Positions 1-7,497 of a DNA stretch of 64,000 nt are shown piece by piece (within the stretch, counting starts at the first letter, position 1; each line of letters starts with the position of its first letter). Origin of the DNA: Mucilaginibacter gossypii (lineage in GTDB: Bacteria > Bacteroidota > Bacteroidia > Sphingobacteriales > Sphingobacteriaceae). The translations under genes and the position numbers were made by a program. Under the pieces are notes generated by a model, which worked only from the letters and a program-made list of their open reading frames with translations, made no database searches and was not told the origin of the DNA. Where the stretch lies: NCBI RefSeq assembly GCF_900100945.1, contig NZ_FNCG01000011.1, positions 62,001 through 126,000 of the forward strand. Direction: 5' to 3'.

Positions 1-240
1 CCGTCGAGGATGAAACTGATGCATCTGAAAGATATCCGCAAAGGCGTAGCTAACGACCTTACAGGTGGCACCGATACCAAAAATGATGTTGCCTTAGGCA
101 CCGGGCAAATTGATATCCCCGGAGTGTTGAAAGCTGCAAAAAAGGCAGGGATCAAACATTATTTCATCGAGGATGAAAGTCCCTCATACAGCCAGCAGCT
201 ACCCATTACCATTGCTTATATAAAAGGTTTAAAAGATTAA
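1..240 (+). CDS. C-terminal part of a sugar phosphate isomerase/epimerase-like TIM-barrel protein
   Basis: The reading frame is open from the left edge, so the gene starts outside the window and only its last 79 or so residues are seen. The text HLKDI, followed by a G-x-G-x-ID stretch and a final helix, matches the end of xylose-isomerase-like TIM-barrel proteins, which often isomerise or epimerise sugars or inositols. It ends 3 nt before the next gene, which belongs to the same fold family, so the two are probably co-transcribed. The substrate cannot be told from this fragment. Confidence 0.6.
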   Translation, partial: PSRMKLMHLKDIRKGVANDLTGGTDTKNDVALGTGQIDIPGVLKAAKKAGIKHYFIEDESPSYSQQLPITIAYIKGLKD

Positions 241-243
241 TAT

Positions 244-1179
244 ATGAGTAATTTAAACCGCCGACAAGTGTTAAAGGCTATAGGTTTAACAGCGGGGGCT
301 GCCGTATTGAGCGAAACTGGAGCGGTAGCAGCGCCCATAGCTCCAAAAGCTGGCAGCGGCTTTGTTTACTCATTAAATATGAGCACCATCCGCGGGCATA
401 ATCTTGGTTTTGTTAAAGAGCTTGAAGTAGCTGCCAAAGCCGGTTTTACCTCAGTAGAGATCTGGATAGATACCCTGCAAACTTATCTGCAAAGCGGCGG
501 GTCATTAACCGAAGCCAAAAAGATCATCAAGGGATTAGGCCTTAAAGTTGAAGATGCTATCGGTTTTGCCCCATGGCTGGCTGATGATGAAACTATCCGT
601 AAAAAAGCGCTGGAGCAGCTTCAACGGGAAATGGAAATGCTGGCACAGATAGGCTGTTATCGTATTGCAGCCCCTCCGGCGGGCGTGACCAAAGGCCCTG
701 TACTTGATCTGGATGTGGTAACCGAACGATATCTTACCATCCTGAAAATGGGTGAACAAACCGGTGTTATGCCTCAACTGGAAATGTGGGGCGGCTCACA
801 AAATCTGAAACACATAAGCCAGGTACTTTATGTAGCTACGCAATGCGGTAAAGCGAATGCCCGCATTTTGCTCGATGTGTTCCACATTTTTAAGGGTCAA
901 TCGGCTGTAGAGAGCCTGAATTATGTTGGTCATCGCGCACTGGATATTTTTCATGTAAATGACTATCCGGCAGGTATCAGTCCTGAGCTGATCTCCGAAC
1001 CCGACAGGATCTATTGCGGAGATGGTATCGCCCCGATTAAACAGATCCTGCAAATAGTTAAAAACCCCGAACGGCCGCTGGTGATCTCGTTCGAGGTTTT
1101 TAATAAAAGTTATTATGCACAGGATGCTTTAACGGTGGCTAAAACAGCATTGAAGAAAATGAAGGAGGTAGCCTCTTGA
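244..1179 (+). CDS. Exported sugar phosphate isomerase/epimerase family protein
   Basis: This 311-residue protein begins with a twin-arginine-like export signal (NRRQVLK followed by a hydrophobic stretch to about residue 30). The rest looks like a xylose-isomerase-like TIM barrel, with an acidic residue in SVEIW, QLEMWGG in the middle, LLDVFHIFKG, HVNDYPAG and a final FEVFNK. In this family such Glu/Asp/His residues bind a divalent metal. It lies 3 nt after another protein of the same fold, so the pair probably acts in one periplasmic carbohydrate or inositol pathway. The exact substrate is unknown. Confidence 0.7.
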   Translation: MSNLNRRQVLKAIGLTAGAAVLSETGAVAAPIAPKAGSGFVYSLNMSTIRGHNLGFVKELEVAAKAGFTSVEIWIDTLQTYLQSGGSLTEAKKIIKGLGLKVEDAIGFAPWLADDETIRKKALEQLQREMEMLAQIGCYRIAAPPAGVTKGPVLDLDVVTERYLTILKMGEQTGVMPQLEMWGGSQNLKHISQVLYVATQCGKANARILLDVFHIFKGQSAVESLNYVGHRALDIFHVNDYPAGISPELISEPDRIYCGDGIAPIKQILQIVKNPERPLVISFEVFNKSYYAQDALTVAKTALKKMKEVAS

Positions 1180-1204
1180 TTTTCGGAGGGATTAAGCACC
1201 GTAT

Positions 1205-1343
1205 AGACTTACCCCGACATCGCTGCGCTCGTCACCCCTCTCTACGCGAGCGTAAAGAGGTGGGCATTTTTATTTTCGTTTCCCTCTTTGCGGCGAAGCC
1301 GGAGAGAGGGTGGTCCAGCGAAGCGCAGACCGGGTGAGTTGAC
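1205..1343. repeat. Dispersed intergenic repeat with hairpins
   Basis: This stretch has CCCCGACATCGCT at its start and two hairpins: CTCT paired with AGAG near 1236-1263, and CCCTCT paired with AGAGGG at 1282-1310. About 25 nt (1285-1311) reappear as the reverse complement at 61605-61630, and the left-end sequence also recurs at 61577-61595. It is a dispersed intergenic element with no coding capacity. It may also help end transcription between the converging genes on either side. Confidence 0.7.
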
Positions 1344-1362
1344 TGTGCGCGAAGATGGGGGT

Positions 1363-1884
1363 TTACTTCCCTTCATAAACAAAAGCTACACTGTCTTTCA
1401 CGGTAAGCCCGCTCATATTTTGCCCTACGTAAATAACAGTATATTTTGATGGTTTACTGATATCATAAGCCTTTAGCAGGTCAATAGTAGCCATTAAGCT
1501 ATCCTTTGGATTAACTTTAATATAGCTGCTGGGCGGGGGCGGCATGATTCTTTTGGCCATAGCGCCTTTGTATAGTATTTCCTGACCACTTGCATCTTTT
1601 ACGTCGAGGTATTTGCTCATCAACGGCTCAAATGGGGTATGCCATTTGCAAAATTGACGGGCAGTGTCGGCATCGTTGTAAACGGTGAATTTTAGCTCAA
1701 CGGCGGCTCCAATTTTAATTGTTGGCTTTATTTGCATTTTGGCAAACAGGCTGGCGCTTATAGCAGGGGCAGAACTTTGATTTTTAGCAGAATCAGAACC
1801 GGCAGATGTGTTTTTAACATGATTAACACTACATGCCGATAAAGTAAGCAGGGTTGCAGATAAGATTGTTTTGTAGTTTTTCAT
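1363..1884 (-). CDS. Lipoprotein resembling the N-terminal domain of M35 peptidases / BsuPI-like inhibitor fold
   Basis: The 173-residue product has a short signal peptide with a lipobox (LSAC, Cys at about residue 18), so it is probably a lipidated envelope protein. The body contains an Ig-like beta pattern, ending in YTVIYVG, with a CKWHTPFEPL segment and a PPPPSSYIKV segment. This resembles the beta domain found ahead of M35-type metallopeptidase domains, but no HExxH motif follows, so it is not a protease. Function is unknown; the similarity is from memory of the family. It converges on the metabolic gene pair to its left across a repeat. Confidence 0.5.
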   Translation of the reverse strand: MKNYKTILSATLLTLSACSVNHVKNTSAGSDSAKNQSSAPAISASLFAKMQIKPTIKIGAAVELKFTVYNDADTARQFCKWHTPFEPLMSKYLDVKDASGQEILYKGAMAKRIMPPPPSSYIKVNPKDSLMATIDLLKAYDISKPSKYTVIYVGQNMSGLTVKDSVAFVYEGK

Positions 1885-2018
1885 GCCGCAAAGGTAAGCA
1901 CTTCAATTACCATTGGCCTGATAGAATTTTGAACCCGTGATCTCAGGCTGGCCCTGTTAAACCCTAAACCCCAATTTAACCCTGCCTTAATATTAGGTTG
2001 CGTAATTTTGTTGACATC

Positions 2019-3140
2019 ATGGAGCAGATGGCTTTAATTTCCTCGTTAAAACACACAGGCCCGGTCATCAAAAAAGATCAGCCGGATGACAGCTATAAAT
2101 TTCAGCCCCTGCCCGAACCCTCCGGCAATTATCCCTATCATCTATCCATACATGATGTAGTGCCCGGCATTGCTGATGACAAAATGGTTTTTCATATGGT
2201 AGGGGATACCGGCAGCATCCGTAATCCGGGTTCGCAAAGGCGCATAGCAGCTTTAATGGCTGCACAGTATAAAGTGCTTTCCGGCGCCGGTAAACCAAAG
2301 TTTTTGTACCATTTAGGTGATGTTGTTTACAACTACGGAGAGGCTCAAAACTATTATGAACAGTTTTTTGAACCCTATAGCCTTTATCCGGGGCCGATAT
2401 TCGCGATAGCCGGTAACCATGATAGTGATGTAAATCCTTCCGCTGCGATGCCGTATCAAAGCCTTGATGCTTTTACAACTGTGTTTTGTGATACTGTTTC
2501 GCGCCAGGTAATGCTGAGCCGAAGGATAGACCGCAAAAGCATGCCGCAGCCCAATATTTACTGGACAATGGACACCCCGCTGGCAACCATCATCGGTTTA
2601 CATACCAATGTACCTAAGTACGGCGTTGTTACCCGCGAGCAGCGTGAATGGTTTATGGAGGAACTGCGATCTGCCGATATGCAGCGGCCAGATAAGGCAA
2701 TTATCCTTTGTATGCACCATGCCCCTTATTCGGCAGATATTAATCATGGAGCCAGTTTGCCGATGATTGATTTCCTGGAAGGTGTTTTTGAAGAAACCGG
2801 CGTCAGGCCTGATATAGTTTTTAGCGGGCACGTACACAATTATCAGCGTTTCAGTAAGCAATATGATGACTTAACCATGATGCCTTATATTGTAGCCGGT
2901 ACCGGTGGTTTTGATGAGTTGCATCCAATTGCTTTGACCGACAATACGGGTTTTACTGCCGAAGATTCCAGGTTTGATGGGGTTAGCCTTGAATACAGTT
3001 GCGATACCCGTCATGGTTTTTTAAAGATCGCTGTTGAAAAGATTAACAATGGGCTCACCTTAACCGGTGAATATTACACCGTAGCTGATGAGGACGAAAA
3101 TACAGCTGTTTTAACGGATAGCTTTGTTATTAAAATTTAA
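2019..3140 (+). CDS. Calcineurin-like metallophosphoesterase
   Basis: A 373-residue product if translation starts at the ATG at 2019; a TTG seven codons upstream is the alternative. The five metallophosphoesterase blocks are visible in order: GDTGS, GDVVYNYG, GNHDSD, HHAPYS and GHVHNYQR. Their Asp, Asn and His residues coordinate the two metals that hydrolyse phosphoesters. No signal peptide is seen, so it is probably cytoplasmic. The natural substrate is unknown. It converges on the azoreductase gene, with a hairpin between the two stops. Confidence 0.85.
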   Translation: MEQMALISSLKHTGPVIKKDQPDDSYKFQPLPEPSGNYPYHLSIHDVVPGIADDKMVFHMVGDTGSIRNPGSQRRIAALMAAQYKVLSGAGKPKFLYHLGDVVYNYGEAQNYYEQFFEPYSLYPGPIFAIAGNHDSDVNPSAAMPYQSLDAFTTVFCDTVSRQVMLSRRIDRKSMPQPNIYWTMDTPLATIIGLHTNVPKYGVVTREQREWFMEELRSADMQRPDKAIILCMHHAPYSADINHGASLPMIDFLEGVFEETGVRPDIVFSGHVHNYQRFSKQYDDLTMMPYIVAGTGGFDELHPIALTDNTGFTAEDSRFDGVSLEYSCDTRHGFLKIAVEKINNGLTLTGEYYTVADEDENTAVLTDSFVIKI

Positions 3141-3144
3141 AACA

Positions 3145-3184
3145 AAAACACCCGAAGAAAGCAACTACTTCCTCCGGATGTTTT
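3145..3184. terminator. Probable bidirectional terminator hairpin
   Basis: An imperfect inverted repeat pairs AAACA-CCCG-AAG with CTTC-CTCCGG-ATGTTT, flanked by an A run on the left and a T run on the right. It sits exactly between the stops of the converging metallophosphoesterase and azoreductase genes, so it can serve both. Confidence 0.55.
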
Positions 3185-3188
3185 AATA

Positions 3189-3785
3189 TTAAAGCTCAAT
3201 TGCCTGTATCGCTTTATCTAAAGCAATTTCCTGCATGCCCGGTACCTTTACGCCTTCAACTCTAAATGCTTTAATATCCGTCATCCCCATAAAGCCCAGT
3301 ACAGCCCTTAAATAGGACTCGGTGAAATCATAAGCTTTCATGAATCCTTCAGAATATACTCCGCCAGATGAAATGGCAAGGTATACTTTTTTATTTTTAA
3401 CTAATCCCTCAGGTGTTTTTCCATCGTATTTGAAAGTTTTGCCCGCACGGGCAATATGGTCTATCCATGTTTTTAAGGTTGACGGAATGCCGAAGTTGTA
3501 CATTGGTGCATCAATAACTACAGCATCGGCATTCATTAGTTCGGCAATTGCCTCGTCCGAATGTTTAACGGCTTCAACAAGCGCTGGTGTCCTTTTTTCT
3601 TCAGGAGTGAAAAAAGATGTTATGTGTGCTTCTTCCAGGTGCGGGAATGGAGTAGTGGTTAAATCATGAGTAGTTAATGTATGATCGGGATGGGCCGATT
3701 GTAATTCACTTACGATGGCCCTGCCTAATTTTACGCTGAATGATGCTTCGCCCCTCGGGCTGCTGATTAGATGTAATATTTTCAT
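3189..3785 (-). CDS. azoR: FMN-dependent NADH-azoreductase
   Basis: The start chosen is the ATG at 3785, giving MKILHLISSPRGEASFS, where the SSPRG...S loop is the flavodoxin-like FMN phosphate-binding site; the frame stays open further upstream but that part is not conserved. The 198-residue length and the motifs PMYNFGIPSTLKTWIDH and SSGGVYSEG are typical of AzoR. The enzyme reduces azo compounds and quinones with two electrons from NAD(P)H and so protects against quinone stress. A 48-bp perfect palindrome lies just upstream and is probably its control site. Confidence 0.9.
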   Translation of the reverse strand: MKILHLISSPRGEASFSVKLGRAIVSELQSAHPDHTLTTHDLTTTPFPHLEEAHITSFFTPEEKRTPALVEAVKHSDEAIAELMNADAVVIDAPMYNFGIPSTLKTWIDHIARAGKTFKYDGKTPEGLVKNKKVYLAISSGGVYSEGFMKAYDFTESYLRAVLGFMGMTDIKAFRVEGVKVPGMQEIALDKAIQAIEL

Positions 3786-3833
3786 TGCTGTATGTTTTGT
3801 AGCAGCAAAATTACCTCTCATAACTATCAAAAA

Positions 3834-3881
3834 GATACTACTATCCTAAAGGATACCGGTATCCTTTAGGATAGTAGTATC
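3834..3881. promoter_or_regulatory. Perfect 48-bp palindrome upstream of azoR
   Basis: Two 24-bp arms meet without a loop at 3857/3858, and every position pairs. Each arm holds ACTATCCTAAAGGATA, itself nearly symmetrical. The site lies 48-96 bp upstream of the azoR start codon, in promoter range. Azoreductase and quinone-reductase genes are often controlled by HxlR/MarR-type quinone sensors that bind such palindromes, so this is likely an operator; the regulator is not encoded nearby. Confidence 0.6.
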
Positions 3882-4060
3882 CTGATTTTGAGATATTTGT
3901 TTGAACATCAATTAGATACGAGGTTCTCCGGTTATGTCGATGTTACGCCGCGCTTAAATTATGGAATTTGAAGAAGAGTGCGCCGTGACAACTGGTTATC
4001 CATTTTAAAAAGTTCGTTTTTGATGAAATTTTCAGGTTTTGTGTTGTTTTAACCTGTTCA

Positions 4061-4107
4061 TTACCACGTATTTATACGTGCCTTAATTGCGTATAAATAC
4101 GTGGTAA
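4061..4107. promoter_or_regulatory. 18-bp inverted repeat ahead of the eCIS locus
   Basis: Arms at 4061-4078 and 4090-4107 match perfectly (TTACCACGTATTTATACG and its complement) around an 11-nt spacer. Each arm is itself close to a palindrome (CACGTAT-n2-ATACGTG), so this could be two operators for a dimeric regulator, or a long RNA stem. It lies about 100 bp before the first eCIS gene and is the only marked symmetry in the 3882-4204 gap. A role in switching the eCIS operon on or off is an inference. Confidence 0.5.
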
Positions 4108-4204
4108 TTAGCGTGCATACACTTGCAGGTTACTAAAGCCTGATGCCCAATTTTGGATTAACATCAGCAGCTAACCTGCAAACACCTATAAACATCTAAT
4201 TATC

Positions 4205-4789
4205 ATGATTTACCAAACCGTAAGTTTTTTAGCCGAGCAGTTGAATAACTATCTCAAAACAACCGACGGGAACAGCGGGCTCAGCTCAAGCTTCACCCAG
4301 CTTAAAAACGTAGCCCACCTGAGCGATGATGAGATCAAAGGGCTTGAGAATATCCTGGTAACGCTGGTAAATATATCCGAGGAGTTTACCATGAAAAATA
4401 TACCCAATTACGTACGCAACGGCGATGATATTAACTATCGTAACGCGCCGATGTACCTTAACCTGTATGTTTTGTTTTCGGCCTGTTTGCATTCTTCTTA
4501 TGAAAAATCACTGATCTTCCTGTCGCATATCGTCGAATTTTTTCAGGGCAAGAGCACTTTTACCAAACAAAACAGCCCGACCACGAAAGTTGGCCTCGGC
4601 GATTTTCGCCTTATACTTGATATCTACTCGCCCACATTTGAGCAGGCCAATTATCTGTGGAGCACGTTGGGTGGTAAACAATTTCCATATGTATTGTACC
4701 GCGTCAGGCTGATTGAAATACTGCGCGATAATGTGACCGAAACACGTGGCATCATTAAAAAGATAGAACTGAGCGATAAACTGAGCTAA
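4205..4789 (+). CDS. eCIS tail terminator / cap protein (DUF4255, Pvc16-like)
   Basis: This 194-residue protein has the DUF4255 pattern: an N-terminal helix with LAEQLNNYL, then LVNISEE, an NYLNLYVLFSAC-like strand and helix (here MYLNLYVLFSACLH), and YEKSLIFLSHIVEFFQ. Members of this family cap the end of the tube and sheath in Afp/PVC-like contractile injection systems, setting tail length. It is the first gene of the co-directional cluster, the usual place for this component in Bacteroidota clusters. A 39-nt gap separates it from the next gene. Confidence 0.85.
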   Translation: MIYQTVSFLAEQLNNYLKTTDGNSGLSSSFTQLKNVAHLSDDEIKGLENILVTLVNISEEFTMKNIPNYVRNGDDINYRNAPMYLNLYVLFSACLHSSYEKSLIFLSHIVEFFQGKSTFTKQNSPTTKVGLGDFRLILDIYSPTFEQANYLWSTLGGKQFPYVLYRVRLIEILRDNVTETRGIIKKIELSDKLS

Positions 4790-4828
4790 CGATTAGTGCC
4801 GGCGATTAACCTGTAAATTATAAACCCG

Positions 4829-6013
4829 ATGGTACTGGACCTGAACTACGAAACGCTTTTTGAGGTTGACATCCGTCATCATTATCACCTGGATGACGGG
4901 ATCACACTCTTTGACACGCTGAGCGCCGATGCGCGCCTGGCCATGCTGGAGCGTTATGACATAGGCAGTTTCATGAGCGTAACGCCTACTAAAGCTACAA
5001 GGGCGAAGTTCGCAGGCTTGCACATGGTTTATAAACAAACCGAAACCGGCATTATTACCGGCATCCCATACACCTTGAACGGGGGCAAGGAGCAGCCGCA
5101 GATAGTACCGCCGGATAACACCGTTTTTAGCTTCAGTTTGGCTATTAACGATGGGCTTTTTGCCAACTACAGCTCACTGCCTTTAAAGGCGCCGGATGGT
5201 ATGGTATACTTTTTTACCAACGATCCTTCGTATTCGCCGCGTGTGGCGCCGTTTTTAACAGCGACACCGAATGTTTACAAGGCTGCTACCGATTATTACC
5301 CGGGCGATATGCTGGTAGATAACCAGGCTGCGCCAACTAAATTGTTCATCGCCCAGAAAAAAAATAACCTTGATCCGGCAGCGGGCGCTACCCCGGCGGG
5401 CAACTGGGTAACCGATCCGCTGGTAGGCGGAAAACCGCTGGCCTACGCAAGTAATAATGATTTGATCCGCCAGTTTGGGCGCATATTTACCTACCAGGTA
5501 ACGGTGGCAAATAAAACCCCGGCACTCACTATAAAAGATCGCTTTGGCAATGTGGTAAACGTGTCCGGCAGTGTGGAAACCGGGCCTTTGAATATCATCA
5601 AAGCTGATATGGGCAATTTGCCTGAAGGCTTATATACTGCCCACCTGGCAACTGCAGGTTATACTGACGACTTTCCGTTTTATTACAGTATGGACTCATC
5701 GGCCTGGGCTTTTATTGATATCTGTGTTAAAACAAGCGGTGCAACCTATAACCTGTTACAGACGGATACTACGCTTAAATCGCCGGTGTTTAGCTTACGG
5801 TTTAAAAACCGGGCGACCTACTGGCGCTACATAGGTAAAACCTTTGGCGCGGCATCAGTAACTGATAATGCGCTGCCCCTTACCCGGCAGGGTTTTATAG
5901 CTGTGAAAGTAAAGGATAAAAATAATCATCCCACCACTATCGACCTGCCCAATGCAACGGCATCCCTTATTAAACCAGAAACCAATCAGATTTTTTCAGA
6001 CATATTTTTTTAG
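4829..6013 (+). CDS. Uncharacterised eCIS-locus protein
   Basis: I do not recognise a named family for this 394-residue protein. It has no signal peptide or membrane segment. It is rich in beta strands, with an N-terminal part up to about residue 110 (HYHLDDGITLFDTL), a middle part containing YYPGDMLVDN and GNWV that looks like a small carbohydrate-binding-type module (about residues 150-195), and a C-terminal part ending in NQIFSDIFF. Its place between the cap gene and the first sheath gene, in the same direction with short gaps, makes it a structural or surface-decoration component of the particle by context only. Confidence 0.5.
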   Translation: MVLDLNYETLFEVDIRHHYHLDDGITLFDTLSADARLAMLERYDIGSFMSVTPTKATRAKFAGLHMVYKQTETGIITGIPYTLNGGKEQPQIVPPDNTVFSFSLAINDGLFANYSSLPLKAPDGMVYFFTNDPSYSPRVAPFLTATPNVYKAATDYYPGDMLVDNQAAPTKLFIAQKKNNLDPAAGATPAGNWVTDPLVGGKPLAYASNNDLIRQFGRIFTYQVTVANKTPALTIKDRFGNVVNVSGSVETGPLNIIKADMGNLPEGLYTAHLATAGYTDDFPFYYSMDSSAWAFIDICVKTSGATYNLLQTDTTLKSPVFSLRFKNRATYWRYIGKTFGAASVTDNALPLTRQGFIAVKVKDKNNHPTTIDLPNATASLIKPETNQIFSDIFF

Positions 6014-6031
6014 GAAGTAAAAAACAGTAAT

Positions 6032-7486
6032 ATGGCAACAACATACAAAACTCCGGGTGTTTACGTGGAAGAAATTCCACTCCTACCTCCATCGGTAGCC
6101 GAGGTTGAAACGGCTATCCCGGCCTTTATAGGCTATACACAAAATATTAGCTATAACGGGGCATCGCTGCAGTACAACCCTGTCAGGATCAAATCGCTTA
6201 AAGAGTATGAGCAGATCTTTGGTTTTGCCGAGGATACCCTGTTCACCACAACCGGAACAGCAACCGGTATCAAGATCAAAAAGGCGGCCGGTGTATTTTC
6301 ATTTGATGCCGCGGTTGACGATCCTTACGCAGCCTTGAAATTCAGGATGTACTATTGCCTGCAGCTTTACTTTGCCAATGGCGGCGGCCCTTGTTACATT
6401 GTTTCAGCAGGCCAAACTGGTGCAGCTGTTAATGTTGACAAAGCTTTGCTTGGAAACGCGCTTGCCGCGGTTCAAAAGGAAGATGAGCCCACAATCTTGC
6501 TGTTTACCGATGCCGTAACCCTTACCGCACCTGCAGACTATTATGGCTTGTTTACCGCAGCATTGGCCCAGGCTGCATTTCTGCAGGATAGGGTAGTACT
6601 TATTGACCCCTATGTGGCGGTAGCCGATAAAGGGAAAAAAGCGTTTGGCGATATCGCAACTGCGTTCCGTACGGCTATTGGGGTTAATAACCTTAGTTAT
6701 GGTGCTGCCTATTATCCATGGCTGCAAACCAGCATCAACTATTTCAGCAATGAAAGCAAACAACTGATCGTTTCCGGAACAGGCGTTACACCAACGGATT
6801 TTCCGGCCACTGCCGTTCTGCGCGATGATGCCAACACAGCCAATTCTATCTATCACTTAAACAGTGATCTGTATAATTATATCAAACAGCAAACCAGCCT
6901 GTTCTCGGTTATTTTACCTCCCGCAGCGGCAATAGCAGGTGTATACGCTTCTGTTGATAATACGCGGGGTGTTTGGAAAGCGCCGGCAAATGTGAGCCTT
7001 AACATGGTAGCAGCCCCAATGGTAAAAATTGATGATGCCGACCAGGAAGATATGAATGTTACCAGCACCGGTAAATCGGTAAATGCCATCAGGGCATTTT
7101 CGGGCAAGGGTGTATTGGTTTGGGGAGCACGTACGCTGGCAGGTAATGACAACGAATGGCGTTACATATCCGTAAGGCGTTTCTTTAACATGGTTGAAGA
7201 ATCGGTTAAAAACTCAACCCAACCCTTTGTATTTGAGCCTAATGATGGTAATACATGGGCAAAGGTACGCGGTATGATAGCCAACTTTTTAATACTGCAA
7301 TGGCGTGCGGGAGCTTTACAGGGCGCCAAGCCTGAGGATGCCTTCTTTGTACACGTTGGCCTTGGCGAAACCATGACCTCGTTGGATATCTTGGAAGGCA
7401 GGCTCATTGTTGAAGTAGGCATGGCTGTGGTCCGTCCGGCCGAGTTTATCATTCTTCGTTTCAGTCATAAAATGGTTCAATCTTAA
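6032..7486 (+). CDS. eCIS contractile sheath protein 1
   Basis: The 484-residue product opens with TYKTPGVYVEEI, the N-terminal strand typical of phage and eCIS tail sheath subunits. The conserved C-terminal sheath core runs from GVWKAPANVSL through KSVNAIRAF, VWGARTLAG, ISVRRFFNMVEES and RPAEFIILRFSHK. Sheath subunits form the outer helical tube whose contraction drives the inner tube into the target. It is 12 nt ahead of a second sheath gene with matching ends, so the pair arose by duplication. Confidence 0.93.
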   Translation: MATTYKTPGVYVEEIPLLPPSVAEVETAIPAFIGYTQNISYNGASLQYNPVRIKSLKEYEQIFGFAEDTLFTTTGTATGIKIKKAAGVFSFDAAVDDPYAALKFRMYYCLQLYFANGGGPCYIVSAGQTGAAVNVDKALLGNALAAVQKEDEPTILLFTDAVTLTAPADYYGLFTAALAQAAFLQDRVVLIDPYVAVADKGKKAFGDIATAFRTAIGVNNLSYGAAYYPWLQTSINYFSNESKQLIVSGTGVTPTDFPATAVLRDDANTANSIYHLNSDLYNYIKQQTSLFSVILPPAAAIAGVYASVDNTRGVWKAPANVSLNMVAAPMVKIDDADQEDMNVTSTGKSVNAIRAFSGKGVLVWGARTLAGNDNEWRYISVRRFFNMVEESVKNSTQPFVFEPNDGNTWAKVRGMIANFLILQWRAGALQGAKPEDAFFVHVGLGETMTSLDILEGRLIVEVGMAVVRPAEFIILRFSHKMVQS

Positions 7487-7497
7487 ATCAATTAGTC

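Noticed and set aside
3882..4060. Regulator gene fragment downstream of the azoR palindrome
   Set aside because: No frame longer than about 30 codons with sensible protein text was found.
4103..4116. Sigma-54 promoter before the eCIS operon
   Set aside because: Only GG-N10-GC and a TGCA tail fit; the rest of the TGGCACG-N4-TTGC pattern is missing, so it is mentioned only as a weak possibility and not annotated.
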